Positions 34,473 to 43,233 of a stretch of 64,000 nt of DNA are shown here, in pieces. The stretch spans positions 1 through 64,000 of the forward strand of contig DATAUC010000056.1 in the NCBI GenBank assembly GCA_036268485.1. The letters run 5' to 3'. The translations under genes and the position numbers were made by a program. Below the pieces are notes generated by a model. It was not told where the DNA came from and searched no databases. It was given only the letters and a program-made list of their open reading frames with translations. How positions within the stretch are numbered: the stretch's first letter is position 1; the number at the start of each line of letters is the position of its first letter. This DNA comes from Bog-473 sp036268485. Its GTDB lineage: Bacteria > Actinomycetota > Acidimicrobiia > Acidimicrobiales > RAAP-2.

Positions 34473-35630
34473 CTAGCTGGCGAGCGCTCCCACGACGTAG
34501 TTGATGCTGGCGCAGAGCGAGGCGACGTCGTCGGGCTCGATGGCGGGGAACATGGCGATGCGGAGCTGGTTGCGGCCGAGCTTGCGGTACGGCTCGGTGT
34601 CGACGATCCCGTTGGCCCGCAGAACGGCGGCGATGGCGGCGGCGTCAATGGCATCGACGAAGTCGATGGTGCCCACCACGTGGCTGCGGTCCTGAGGGTT
34701 CTCCACGAAGGGCTGGGCGAAGTCGGACTGCTCGGCCCAGGTGTAGAGGATTTCGGCCGAGCGGTCGCAGCGGCCGGCCGTCCATTCCAGGCCACCGTTG
34801 GTGTTCATCCAGTCCAGCTGTTCGGCCAGGAGGTAGATGGTGGCCAAGGCCGGCGTGTTGTAGGTCTGGTCCAGCACCGAGTTGTCGACGGCGGTCTTCA
34901 GGTCGAAGAAGGCGGGGATCCAACGGCCCGAGGCCGAGATGCGCTCCACCCGCTCCAGCGCCGCCGGCGACATGAGGGCGATCCACAGACCGCCGTCGCT
35001 GGCGAAGCACTTCTGCGGAGCCAGGTAGTAGCAGTCGAATTCGGCCGGGTCGACCCGCAGGCCGCCGGCGCCCGAGGTGGCGTCGACGGCCACCAGGCCA
35101 CCGCCGTCGGCGGGCAGGGCGGCGCCCTTAGGGCGATTGATGGACATGGAAACCCCGGTGGAGGTTTCGTTGTGCGTCAGGGCGTAGAAATCGACCGAGG
35201 CGTCGGCCTGGGGCAGCGGGTGGGTGCCGACCTCCGAGGTGATGATCTGGGGGTCCTTGAGGTGGGGCGCGGCGGCGGCGCATTGGCCGAACTTGGAGGA
35301 AAACTCGCCGAAGCTGAGGTGCTGGCTCTGGGCCTCAATCAGGCCGAAGGTGGCGGCATCCCAGAAGCAGGTGGTACCGCCGTTGCCGAGGACCACTTCG
35401 TAGCCGTCGGGCAGGGAGAACAGGTCCCGGAGGCCAGCCCGTACCCGGCCCACCTGCGACTTGACCGTCTTCTGGCGATGGCTGGTGCCGAGGTAGGTGG
35501 TGGCCACGTTGGCCAGGGCCGTTATCTGCTCGGGGCGCACCTTGGAGGGGCCACATCCGAAGCGTCCGTCGGCCGGGAGGAGTTCGGCTGGGATGGTGAT
35601 GTCAGGGGTATCGGGCACGTATGAGATCAT
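34473..35630 (-). CDS. serC: Phosphoserine aminotransferase
   Basis: A PLP enzyme of 385 residues that makes phosphoserine from 3-phosphohydroxypyruvate and glutamate, the second step of serine synthesis. The sequence follows the actinobacterial type: FGCGPSKVRPEQ at the N-terminus, LGNGGTTCFWDAA, HNETSTGV, DATSGAGGLRVD and the PLP lysine in YLAPQKCFASDGG (about 198). The ATG is chosen because the protein then begins at the conserved region; upstream in-frame codons belong to the divergent gene. Its start codon overlaps the start of that gene. serA, the preceding pathway step, lies nearby on the other strand. Confidence 0.93.
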   Translation of the reverse strand: MISYVPDTPDITIPAELLPADGRFGCGPSKVRPEQITALANVATTYLGTSHRQKTVKSQVGRVRAGLRDLFSLPDGYEVVLGNGGTTCFWDAATFGLIEAQSQHLSFGEFSSKFGQCAAAAPHLKDPQIITSEVGTHPLPQADASVDFYALTHNETSTGVSMSINRPKGAALPADGGGLVAVDATSGAGGLRVDPAEFDCYYLAPQKCFASDGGLWIALMSPAALERVERISASGRWIPAFFDLKTAVDNSVLDQTYNTPALATIYLLAEQLDWMNTNGGLEWTAGRCDRSAEILYTWAEQSDFAQPFVENPQDRSHVVGTIDFVDAIDAAAIAAVLRANGIVDTEPYRKLGRNQLRIAMFPAIEPDDVASLCASINYVVGALAS

Positions 35631-36870
35631 GGCATCCGTGACGACCTCTCCCGCCACGCCGACCGAACTCCGTCGCATCTCGCGCCGCGCCGCTGCCGTG
35701 GCGCCCTCGGCCACCCTGGCCGTCGACGCCAAGGCCAAGGCCCTCCAGGCCGCCGGCGAGCACGTCATCGGATTCGGTGCCGGTGAGCCCGACTTCCCCA
35801 CCCCGGCCCACATCGTCGAAGCCGCGGTAGCGGCCTGCCAGGACCCGGCCAACCATCGCTACACGCCGACCGGTGGGCTGCCCGTCCTGCGCGAGGCCAT
35901 CGCAGCCAAGACGCTGCGCGACTCGGGGTACTCAATCACCCCGTCCCAGGTCCTGGTGACCAACGGGGGCAAGCAGGCGGTGGCCAACGCCTTCGCCGTT
36001 TTGTGCGACCCCGGCGACGAGGTCATTGTGCTGGCACCGTTCTGGACGACGTATCCAGAAGCCATCGCTCTGGCCGGAGGCGTGCCGGTCTACGTGTCCT
36101 CGGACGAACGCAGCGGCTTCCGCTCCACCGTCGAGGAACTGGAAGCGGCCCGGACGCCCCGGACCAAGGCGCTGCTGTTCGTCTCCCCTTCCAACCCGAC
36201 CGGGGCCGTCTACCCCAAGGCCGAGATTGAAGCCATTGGCCAGTGGGCCGTCGAGCACGGCCTGTGGGTGCTGACCGACGAGATCTACGAGCACCTGGTC
36301 TACGGCGGCGCCGAACACCACTCCATGCCGGTGCTCGTGCCCGAGCTGGCCGACCGCTGCCTGGTGGCCAACGGGGTGGCCAAGACCTACGCCATGACGG
36401 GTTGGCGGGTCGGGTGGCTCATCGGTCCCAACGACATGATCACGGCGGCCACCAACATCCAGAGTCACGAGACGTCCAACGTCTCGAACGTCTCGCAACG
36501 GGCCGCATTGGCCGGTGTGGCCGGTGGTCTGGACGATGTGGCCATGATGCGGGCCGCCTTCGACCGCCGCCGCAACACCATCTTCCGCATGCTCAACGAC
36601 ATCGACGGTGTGGTGTGCATTGAGCCCGAGGGCGCCTTCTACGCCTTCCCCTCAGTCAAGGGGCTGCTGGGCAAGTCGTTGCGGGGGCAACGGCCGGCCA
36701 CCAGTGCCGAGCTGGCTGAGCTGTGTATCAACGAGGCGCGGGTGGCCGTGGTGCCGGGTGAAGCCTTCGGGGCGCCCGGTTTCTTCCGTATGTCCTATGC
36801 CCTGGGCGACGGCGACCTGGTCGAAGGGGTAACCCGACTGGCCGATCTCTTCGCCGAAGCACAAGACTGA
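35629..36870 (+). CDS. Class I aminotransferase, aspartate aminotransferase-like
   Basis: A fold-type I PLP aminotransferase of 413 residues, probably aspartate:2-oxoglutarate. It shows FGAGEPDFPTP (about 45-55), TNGGKQAVANAF, SPSNPTGAVYP (about 187-197) and the PLP lysine in GVAKTYAMTGWRVGWL (about 249-264), ending with a substrate-binding arginine in FFRMSYAL. The ATG shares two bases with the opposite-strand serC start; a GTG three codons on (35638) is an alternative. It is followed by serA after 43 bp, suggesting a shared amino-acid transcript. Confidence 0.9.
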   Translation: MASVTTSPATPTELRRISRRAAAVAPSATLAVDAKAKALQAAGEHVIGFGAGEPDFPTPAHIVEAAVAACQDPANHRYTPTGGLPVLREAIAAKTLRDSGYSITPSQVLVTNGGKQAVANAFAVLCDPGDEVIVLAPFWTTYPEAIALAGGVPVYVSSDERSGFRSTVEELEAARTPRTKALLFVSPSNPTGAVYPKAEIEAIGQWAVEHGLWVLTDEIYEHLVYGGAEHHSMPVLVPELADRCLVANGVAKTYAMTGWRVGWLIGPNDMITAATNIQSHETSNVSNVSQRAALAGVAGGLDDVAMMRAAFDRRRNTIFRMLNDIDGVVCIEPEGAFYAFPSVKGLLGKSLRGQRPATSAELAELCINEARVAVVPGEAFGAPGFFRMSYALGDGDLVEGVTRLADLFAEAQD

Positions 36871-36913
36871 CCAACAGCAATCGCCCGAGTGGGGGAGCAA
36901 GGAGACCACTGCG

Positions 36914-38485
36914 GTGGCACGAGTACTGGTAACGGAGAAGATCGCGCAAAGCGGTCTGGACCTGCTGGCCCACGCCGGCCATGAGGTCGATGTCCAAGAA
37001 GGACTGAGTCCCGAGGAGCTGCTGGGGGTCATTGTCGGCGCCCACGCTCTCATCATCCGATCGTCGACCCAGGTCACGGCGGATGTGCTGGCCGCCGGCA
37101 CTTCACTGCAGGTGGTCGGTCGGGCCGGGGTCGGTCTCGACAACGTTGACGTCAAGGCGGCCACCGAACGCGGCGTCATGGTGGTCAACGCGCCGACGTC
37201 GAACATCTTGTCGGTGGCCGAGCAGGCCATGGCGCTGTTGTTGGCCCAGGCCCGCAACATCCCCCAGGCGCACGCCGCCCTGGTGGCCGGCCGTTGGGAA
37301 CGCTCCAAGTGGGAGGGCGTAGAACTGCACGGCAAGGTGCTGGGCGTGGTCGGTCTGGGACGGGCCGGCTCGTTGGTGGCCCAGAGGGCGCTGGCCTTCG
37401 GCATGGAGCTGATCGGCTTCGACCCCTTCGTGTCCCCGGACCGGGCCAAGGCCATGGGCGTCCGCCTGGTGACCATTGAGGAGCTGGTGGGCGAGGCGGA
37501 CTTCGTCTCCATCCACACGCCCAAGACACCCGAAACGGTCGGCCTCTTCGGCCGGGACCTGCTGGCCAAGGCCAAGCCCGGCATCCGCATCATCAACACC
37601 GCCCGCGGCGGCATCGTGGATGAGGAGGCGTTGGCCGAAGCCATCCGCGACGGCATCGTGGCCGGCGCCGGGCTCGATGTGTTCGAGAAGGAGCCCTGCA
37701 CCGAGTCGCCGCTCTTCGAGCTGCCTCAGGTCGTGGTCTCGCCCCACCTGGGCGCCTCGACCGAGGAAGCGCAGGACAAGGCCGGCGTGACCATCGCCGA
37801 ACAGGTGCTGCTGTCCCTGGCCGGCGACTTCGTTCCCTACGCGGTGAACGTGGCTGCCACCGACGTCTCCGACGTGGTCCGGCCTTTCATGGCCCTGGCC
37901 GAACAGCTGGGCCACTTCTTCGCCTGCCTGCACGACGGGCTGCCCGACGGCCTGGAGATCGAGTGCCAGGGTGAGTTGGCCTCAGTCGGCACCGGCATCC
38001 TGACGCTCTCCGCCCTGAAGGGCATCTTCGGCGGATCGACGGAGGAGCCGGTCTCCTACGTCAACGCGCCGCAGTTGGCCGAACAGCGCGGCCTCATCGT
38101 GCGCGAGACGTCAACCTCGACCTCACTCGACTACAAGTCGCTCATCACCCTGCGATCGGGCTCACACTCGGTGGCAGGGACGCTCAGTTCGGCCGGTCTG
38201 CACACCGAGCCCCGGGTCGTCATGGTCGACGACCACGTGGTCGAGGTGGCGCCGTCGCCCCACATGCTGGTGGTGCGCAACGACGACCGTCCCGGCATGA
38301 TCGGCATGGTCGGCACCGCGCTCGGCGCGGCTGGCATCTCCATCTCATCGATGGCGGTCGGTCCCAGCCCGACGGCGTCCACCGCCATGATGGTGATCTC
38401 GACCACCAGCGCCGCACCCGATCTCGTGGTTGATCAACTGCGGGGCGACGAGGGCATCCTCGACCTGCACCGGGTCACGCTGTAG
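36914..38485 (+). CDS. serA: D-3-phosphoglycerate dehydrogenase
   Basis: The first enzyme of serine synthesis, oxidising 3-phosphoglycerate with NAD. The 523 residues match the long type used in mycobacteria: catalytic and NAD domains (VGLGRAGSLVAQRA about 147-160, NTARGGIVDEEAL about 228-240, catalytic His in SPHLGAST about 279), an intervening ASB domain (about 310-450) and a C-terminal ACT domain (MLVVRNDDRPGMIGMVGTA) that binds serine. AAGGAG precedes the GTG start. Confidence 0.96.
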   Translation: MARVLVTEKIAQSGLDLLAHAGHEVDVQEGLSPEELLGVIVGAHALIIRSSTQVTADVLAAGTSLQVVGRAGVGLDNVDVKAATERGVMVVNAPTSNILSVAEQAMALLLAQARNIPQAHAALVAGRWERSKWEGVELHGKVLGVVGLGRAGSLVAQRALAFGMELIGFDPFVSPDRAKAMGVRLVTIEELVGEADFVSIHTPKTPETVGLFGRDLLAKAKPGIRIINTARGGIVDEEALAEAIRDGIVAGAGLDVFEKEPCTESPLFELPQVVVSPHLGASTEEAQDKAGVTIAEQVLLSLAGDFVPYAVNVAATDVSDVVRPFMALAEQLGHFFACLHDGLPDGLEIECQGELASVGTGILTLSALKGIFGGSTEEPVSYVNAPQLAEQRGLIVRETSTSTSLDYKSLITLRSGSHSVAGTLSSAGLHTEPRVVMVDDHVVEVAPSPHMLVVRNDDRPGMIGMVGTALGAAGISISSMAVGPSPTASTAMMVISTTSAAPDLVVDQLRGDEGILDLHRVTL

Positions 38486-38508
38486 GGGAATCTCCTTCAG
38501 CCGCTCGA

Positions 38509-38679
38509 TCAGTCGGCGGGACGACGGGGAACGGCGGGCCACGTATCGAGGCTGCCGATCACCGGCTCGTTGTTCTTCAGCGCCTGCTGGGGGGCACGCT
38601 CGAGGAGCACCTGGCGGACGACGGCGATCAGCACGGAGAGCAGGATCGACCGAATCACGAGGCGGAGCAGGCGGCGCAT
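38509..38679 (-). CDS. Small membrane-anchored protein, 56 residues
   Basis: A 56-codon ORF. A basic start (MRRLLRLVIR) leads into one hydrophobic segment (LVIRSILLSVLIAVV, about 7-21), then a hydrophilic tail with TWPAVPRRPAD at its end. The layout is a single-pass membrane peptide. On the minus strand TACCCT lies exactly 6 nt before the ATG, a leaderless-type promoter, and the divergent VOC gene has its own. It converges on serA with 23 bp between stops. No family is recognised. Confidence 0.6.
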   Translation of the reverse strand: MRRLLRLVIRSILLSVLIAVVRQVLLERAPQQALKNNEPVIGSLDTWPAVPRRPAD

Positions 38680-38735
38680 CGTCTTAGGGTAGTCCCGCCC
38701 CCCGGCCCGGCTTTCGCGCCGGTATGGTGCCCGCC

Positions 38736-39077
38736 ATGTCCTCGTTCCGCAGCCTGGCGCCGATCCTGCCGACTACGGACATGGCGCGCATGCAGGCGCA
38801 GTACGAGGCGTTGGGCTTCGCAGTCAAGGTGCACACCCCGGGCTACGGCACGGCGTCCCGGGACGGCTTCAACCTGCACTTTGAGTTGGTCGAGGCCCCG
38901 GTCGGGCCCGGCGCCCTCTATCTGGCCGTGAGCGACGCCGATGCCCTGCATGCCGAATGGACCACGGCCGGTGTCGGGGAACTGACGGATCTCCACGATC
39001 CCGGGTTCGGGGTCTGGGAAGCGGCCCTGGTCGATGCCGACGGCAACATCCTTCGTTTCGGATCACCCCTCCCTTGA
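38736..39077 (+). CDS. VOC (glyoxalase/bleomycin-resistance) family protein
   Basis: A 113-residue single-module protein of the vicinal oxygen chelate superfamily, with two beta-alpha-beta-beta-beta halves. LAPILPTTDMARMQAQYEAL (about 5-24), FNLHFELVE and the terminal ALVDADGNILRFGSPL are typical. Length and sequence resemble bleomycin-binding or glyoxalase-like members; the true substrate is unknown. TATGGT lies 7 nt before this ATG, which argues against the ATG 12 bp upstream. The stop codon overlaps the -35 box of the leuA promoter. Confidence 0.85.
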   Translation: MSSFRSLAPILPTTDMARMQAQYEALGFAVKVHTPGYGTASRDGFNLHFELVEAPVGPGALYLAVSDADALHAEWTTAGVGELTDLHDPGFGVWEAALVDADGNILRFGSPLP

Positions 39078-39102
39078 CGCTGGCGGACCCTGATGGGAGA
39101 AT
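39074..39102 (+). promoter_or_regulatory. Promoter of the leuA leader
   Basis: TTGACG and GAGAAT are 17 bp apart, with the -10 box ending 10 nt before the leader ATG. The leuB promoter has the same two hexamers (TTGACG, GAGACT) at the same spacing and distance. Confidence 0.6.
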
Positions 39103-39112
39103 CGTGGTCAGC

Positions 39113-39148
39113 ATGAAGACCATCTCGACCAACCTGCTGCTTACCTGA
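39113..39148 (+). CDS. leuA leader peptide (attenuation)
   Basis: An 11-codon ORF encoding MKTISTNLLLT. Three consecutive leucine codons (CTG CTG CTT) sit just before the last sense codon. Leucine shortage would stall a ribosome there. A hairpin starts 3 nt after the stop and a strong terminator follows, before leuA. No Shine-Dalgarno is visible; the promoter is close enough for near-leaderless translation. Confidence 0.85.
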   Translation: MKTISTNLLLT

Positions 39149-39150
39149 CG

Positions 39151-39172
39151 GCGAACGCCACATAGCGTTCGC
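39151..39172 (+). other. Hairpin after the leuA leader peptide
   Basis: GCGAACGC and GCGTTCGC form a perfect 8-bp stem around a 6-nt loop, beginning 3 nt after the leader stop codon. It would be covered by a ribosome paused at the stop. It matches the position of the hairpins in the ilvB and leuB leaders. Confidence 0.65.
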
Positions 39173-39176
39173 TCGC

Positions 39177-39210
39177 AACCTCCTGCGCCTCTTTGGCCAG
39201 GAGGTTTTTT
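39177..39210 (+). terminator. leuA attenuator terminator
   Basis: AACCTCCTG (39177-39185) pairs perfectly with CAGGAGGTT (39198-39206), followed by a six-T run. This is a strong intrinsic terminator 70 bp before the leuA ATG. Confidence 0.88.
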
Positions 39211-39279
39211 GTTGGGCCGGCACCAGGTGGTGGGCGATGGCCTTCGCACCGAGATACATGAGAAGAAGGGAAGCACACC

Positions 39280-41007
39280 ATGGCAACGGAACAGAGAGGG
39301 GTTGGTGACGACATGGAGCGGGGTCATCTGGCCCTGCCCTGTGACCCGTCGCCCATGCCCTTTGACAAGTACCACTCCAACGTCCCATTGGTCCTCGGCG
39401 ACCGGACGTGGCCCGACCAGGCCTTCACCAAGGCACCGCGCTGGGCCAGCGTCGACCTGCGCGACGGCAACCAGGCCCTGATCGACCCCATGGACCCCGA
39501 GCGCAAGCTGGCACTCTTCAAGACGCTGGTCGAGGTCGGGTTCAAAGAGATCGAGGTGGGATTCCCCTCGGCCTCCCAGACCGACTTCGACTTCCAGCGC
39601 CTCATCATCGACGAGGGCCTGGTGCCCGACGACGTCGAGATTCAGGTGCTGGTCCAGTGCCGTGAAGAGTTGATCGAGCGCACCTTCGAGTCGTTGATCG
39701 GCGCCAAGAGCGCCGTGGTGCACTTCTACAACTCGGTATCGGAACTGCAGCGCCGGGTGGTCTTCGGTCTGGACAAGGCCGGCATCATCGACATCGCCGT
39801 CAACGCGGCGATGCTGTGCAAGAAGTTCGAGCAGGGTGTGCCCGGCACGGCCATCCGCTACGAGTACTCACCGGAGAGCTTCACCGGAACCGAGCCGGGG
39901 TTCGCCGTCGAGATCTGCGAAGCGGTCATGGACGTCATTGAGCCCACGCCTGAGCGCCCCATCATCTTGAACCTGCCGGCCACGGTGGAGATGTACAGCC
40001 CCAACGTGTACGCCGACGTCATCGAGTGGTTCGGGCGCACCATCAAGAACCGCGACGCCGTTATCCTCAGCCTGCACCCGCATAACGACCGGGGCACCGC
40101 GGTGGCGGCAGCCGAACTGGCCGTGCTGGCTGGGGCAGACCGGGTGGAGGGCACGCTCTTCGGCAACGGTGAGCGTACGGGCAATGTCGACATTGTCACG
40201 CTGGCCATGAACCTGTTCTCCCAGGGCATCGATCCGACGCTGGACTTCGGGGACATTGAGAAGGTGCGCCGGGTCGCCGAGTACGCCACCCGCATGCCGG
40301 TCCACCCACGCCACCCCTACGCCGGCGATCTCGTCTACACGGCGTTCTCCGGTTCGCACCAGGACGCCATCAAGAAGGGCATGGCGGCCATCGGCACCGA
40401 GTACGACCACTGGGAAGTGCCGTACCTGCCCATCGACCCCAAGCACACCGGGCGTACCTACGAGGCGATCATTCAGGTCAACAGCCAGTCGGGAAAAGGC
40501 GGCGTGGCCTACCTGATGGACGCCGAGTTCGGGCTCGACCTGCCCCGTCGGCTGCAGATGGAATTCTCCAAGACGGTCCAGGCCATAACCGAAGCCAGCG
40601 GCACCGTGATCGGCACCGGTGAGATGTGGAACGCCTTTACCGAGAGCTACCTCTCCGAGGACGCCGGCCTGCGGCTCATCGGCAGCGAGGTGGCCACCGG
40701 TGGCGGCCGCACCACGGTCACGGCCCAACTGCTGGTCGACGGCCAGCACCGCACCATCGTCGGCGAGGGCAACGGCCCCATCGATGCCCTGGTCGGCGCC
40801 CTGCGCCAGGAGCTGGGCGTGGTGCTGGAGGTCAAGGACTACTCGGAGCACGCCCTGACTGAAGGGTCGACCGCCTCGGCCGTGGCCTACGTGGAATGTG
40901 CCGGACCCGATGGCACCACGTGGTGGGGCGTCGGGCGTGACTCGTCCATCCTCGATGCGTCGCTGGGCGCCGTGGTCTCCGCCGCCAATCGCGCCCGCAC
41001 GGCGTGA
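39280..41007 (+). CDS. leuA: 2-isopropylmalate synthase
   Basis: The committed enzyme of leucine synthesis, condensing acetyl-CoA with 2-ketoisovalerate. The 575 residues are of the long actinobacterial (LeuA2) type: catalytic TIM barrel with SVDLRDGNQAL (about 63-73), HPHNDRGTAVAAAELA (about 267-282), GNGERTGNVD (about 294-303), and a C-terminal LeuA allosteric domain (about 450-570; GEGNGPIDALVGALRQ). AGGGAAG precedes the ATG. Expression depends on reading through the leader terminator. A GNAT gene overlaps its end (GTGA). Confidence 0.96.
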   Translation: MATEQRGVGDDMERGHLALPCDPSPMPFDKYHSNVPLVLGDRTWPDQAFTKAPRWASVDLRDGNQALIDPMDPERKLALFKTLVEVGFKEIEVGFPSASQTDFDFQRLIIDEGLVPDDVEIQVLVQCREELIERTFESLIGAKSAVVHFYNSVSELQRRVVFGLDKAGIIDIAVNAAMLCKKFEQGVPGTAIRYEYSPESFTGTEPGFAVEICEAVMDVIEPTPERPIILNLPATVEMYSPNVYADVIEWFGRTIKNRDAVILSLHPHNDRGTAVAAAELAVLAGADRVEGTLFGNGERTGNVDIVTLAMNLFSQGIDPTLDFGDIEKVRRVAEYATRMPVHPRHPYAGDLVYTAFSGSHQDAIKKGMAAIGTEYDHWEVPYLPIDPKHTGRTYEAIIQVNSQSGKGGVAYLMDAEFGLDLPRRLQMEFSKTVQAITEASGTVIGTGEMWNAFTESYLSEDAGLRLIGSEVATGGGRTTVTAQLLVDGQHRTIVGEGNGPIDALVGALRQELGVVLEVKDYSEHALTEGSTASAVAYVECAGPDGTTWWGVGRDSSILDASLGAVVSAANRARTA

Positions 41008-41441
41008 TCCGTCCCGCCACCGAGGCCGACGTCGACGAACTGCTGGCCATGATCGTCGAGCTGGCCGAATTCGAGGAGATGGCCGACCAGGTGGTCTGCA
41101 CGGCCGATGACCTGCACCGGGTGCTGTTCGGGCCCGGCGCCGTCATTCACGACAATTTGGCCGTGGCCGACGACGGGTCGGTGGTCGGCCACGCCATGTG
41201 GTTCGAGACGTTCTCCACCTTTTTGGGCAAGACGGGCATCTGGCTGGAGGATCTCTACGTGCGCCCGGAGGCCCGCGGCCATGGCTTTGGGGCGGCGTTG
41301 CTGGCCGACCTGCGGGCGCGTACCGAGGGCCGGGTGGAGTGGGAAGTGTTGGACTGGAATACCAAGGCCATCGGCTTCTACGACAGCCTGGGTGCGCGGT
41401 CCATGACGGGCTGGACCAAGTACCGCTGGGTTCAGCCGTAA
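41004..41441 (+). CDS. GNAT N-acetyltransferase, diamine/thialysine acetyltransferase-like
   Basis: A 145-residue GNAT enzyme that transfers an acetyl group from acetyl-CoA to an amine. The acetyl-CoA pocket is LEDLYVRPEARGHGFGAALLADL (read in two parts, about 82-104). The WEVLDWNTKAIGFYDSLGA tail and the FETFSTFLGKTGIWLEDLYV strand closely resemble spermidine/diamine acetyltransferases. It overlaps the leuA stop by four bases, so it is translated from the leuA mRNA. Its 3' end overlaps a convergent second GNAT gene by 10 bp. Confidence 0.87.
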   Translation: MIRPATEADVDELLAMIVELAEFEEMADQVVCTADDLHRVLFGPGAVIHDNLAVADDGSVVGHAMWFETFSTFLGKTGIWLEDLYVRPEARGHGFGAALLADLRARTEGRVEWEVLDWNTKAIGFYDSLGARSMTGWTKYRWVQP

Positions 41442-42313
41442 CCACCACTCGGGATGTAGGGGCTGGGCGGACCGTCCATGCCCCGCACCATGACCGGTCC
41501 GTAGGGCTGTAGTTCGATACCGGCTTGGGTCAACTCCCGGATGGCCCACTGCTGACGACCGGTGAGCCAGTTGACCTCAATGGTCTCCCCGGCTGGTGCT
41601 TCGGCCAGCATGGTGCGCAGGACGAGGGCGGCTGATGTCTCGTTGCGGGCGCCGAGCGTCACCACGCGGTCGTCCTTGGCCACGGCGTACGCCTGGTCCC
41701 CGTGGAGGAGGAGGCGGGTGCCCTCCTCGGAGAGGATCATCTGAATATCAATGATGCGAGCCGAGCCCCGGACCTTGCGGTCGATGGCGGCCACCAGGTC
41801 GTAGTGGGCGTCGGTGACGTCGGCTGCCTCAATGCGGATGACGTCGCCGGGGCGGGTGACCCGGCCGGGGCGCAGTGGACCCCAGGCGGCCACGACGGGA
41901 TGGAGCGAGAACCCGAAGCTGGAGTACAGCGCCATGGCCTTGGGGTCGCGTGAGCACTGGATGGTCCCGGGGCTGTTCGGATCACCGTGCGAGAGAGCGA
42001 GGCGCAGCAGCTCCCGACCGAGACCACGGCCCTGGCGGCCGGGCACGGCACCGAGCTGGGAGAGCATCCAGTAGTCCTCGCGCACGAAGGCCTGGGCCAT
42101 GCCGATGATGGCCCCCTCATCCTCTGCCACCCAGGATCCGCCCGGATCGGTGGCCAGGAAATGGCGGGTGCGATTTTGGCGGCGTCGCTCACCCTGCAAG
42201 GAGCTGGCCGTTACCGGCAGCCCGTAACGGGCCCGCATGGCCAGGAACCCGCTGTCGAACGCCTCCACCGCGCCGGGCACGTCCGGCTCGGTCATGGGGC
42301 GCAGGGTGACCAT
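41432..42313 (-). CDS. GNAT-family N-acetyltransferase (two-domain)
   Basis: A 293-residue protein with a clear N-terminal GNAT domain. It shows AVPGRQGRGLGRELLRLAL (about 90-108) for acetyl-CoA binding and DPKAMALYSSFGFSLHP. The C-terminal half (about 140-293) probably forms a second, degenerate GNAT-like or sterol-carrier-like fold; it lacks an obvious CoA motif. The substrate is unknown. Confidence 0.8.
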   Translation of the reverse strand: MVTLRPMTEPDVPGAVEAFDSGFLAMRARYGLPVTASSLQGERRRQNRTRHFLATDPGGSWVAEDEGAIIGMAQAFVREDYWMLSQLGAVPGRQGRGLGRELLRLALSHGDPNSPGTIQCSRDPKAMALYSSFGFSLHPVVAAWGPLRPGRVTRPGDVIRIEAADVTDAHYDLVAAIDRKVRGSARIIDIQMILSEEGTRLLLHGDQAYAVAKDDRVVTLGARNETSAALVLRTMLAEAPAGETIEVNWLTGRQQWAIRELTQAGIELQPYGPVMVRGMDGPPSPYIPSGGYG

Positions 42314-42367
42314 GCCTTTGATCCTGCCACGCTGCGGCGTGAGTCCTGGTGCAACGGTGTGTTGGGA

Positions 42368-43153
42368 CTATTCCCCTGGGAGGCGCCACACGCTGACGTG
42401 CGATTGGCTTTCACCGGTGAACGGCGAGCGATCCCACCACGCCCACCGATGTTCCAGCGTCAGGCCGGCGATCCGAGCCATCAGGTCCAACTCGGAGGGC
42501 CACACGTAGCGGAACGGCGCCGTGAACTCGCTGAAGGTGCCATCGGGACGCCGGGTGAAGTGTCGCGATCGGGAAATCTGTTTGTGCGTGCGGTCAATGA
42601 AGTCGTCAATGCCGATGTAGTCCTCCGTCAGGGCGAATGGGACTCCGGCGTTGCCAGGGGGTAACCGGCGCATGCTGGGCACGCCGTTCTCAATGAGAAA
42701 ACGGCCGCCCGGGCGAAGGTGGCGAGCTGCGTTTTGAAAACACGCCACTTGTTCGTCCTGAGACGTCAGATTCGTGATCGTGTTGTAGACCAGATAGACG
42801 AGTGAGAACTCTCCCTCGACGAACGTCGTGGCCATGTCACCTTCGACGGCTTCGATGGCACTCGCTCCGGACTTCGACCGCAGTACCGCCAACATGTCGG
42901 TGGACAGTTCGATCCCGGCGACCTGAATGCCTCGTGCAGCCAAGGGGAGAGCCACCCGGCCGGTGCCAATGGCGAACTCCATGGCCGTCCCGTCCCCGGT
43001 CAACTCAACCAGGCAGTCGACGGTCGCTGCGAGCACATCGGCAGCGAACATTCCGTGGCCAGGCTGGTCATACGTGCTGGCGATCTCGCCAACGAATCGA
43101 TTCTCGGGCACGCTCCAGCATGGCCCCACCGGATCAGGCTCGCAACGGGACAC
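42368..43153 (-). CDS. Class I SAM-dependent methyltransferase
   Basis: A 261-residue methyltransferase. Motif I is EFAIGTGRVALPLAARG (about 59-75), followed by GIELSTDMLAVL (acidic motif II), EGDMATTF and LRPGGRFLIENG. The C-terminal beta-sheet part probably selects the substrate, which cannot be identified. It starts at GTG and is divergent from adenine deaminase with an 80-bp gap. Confidence 0.85.
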   Translation of the reverse strand: MSRCEPDPVGPCWSVPENRFVGEIASTYDQPGHGMFAADVLAATVDCLVELTGDGTAMEFAIGTGRVALPLAARGIQVAGIELSTDMLAVLRSKSGASAIEAVEGDMATTFVEGEFSLVYLVYNTITNLTSQDEQVACFQNAARHLRPGGRFLIENGVPSMRRLPPGNAGVPFALTEDYIGIDDFIDRTHKQISRSRHFTRRPDGTFSEFTAPFRYVWPSELDLMARIAGLTLEHRWAWWDRSPFTGESQSHVSVWRLPGE

Positions 43154-43233
43154 GCATTCCCACGCTCATCGTGCGGTGGCTGTGAACACCCTCATCAGCT
43201 TGACGGCAGAGTCCCTTGCGGCCACCATGCTCC

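Noticed and set aside
34369..34476. 35-codon plus-strand ORF between the TetR and serC genes
   Set aside because: No promoter hexamer or Shine-Dalgarno at a proper distance and no membrane or domain signal; it overlaps the serC end by 4 bp.
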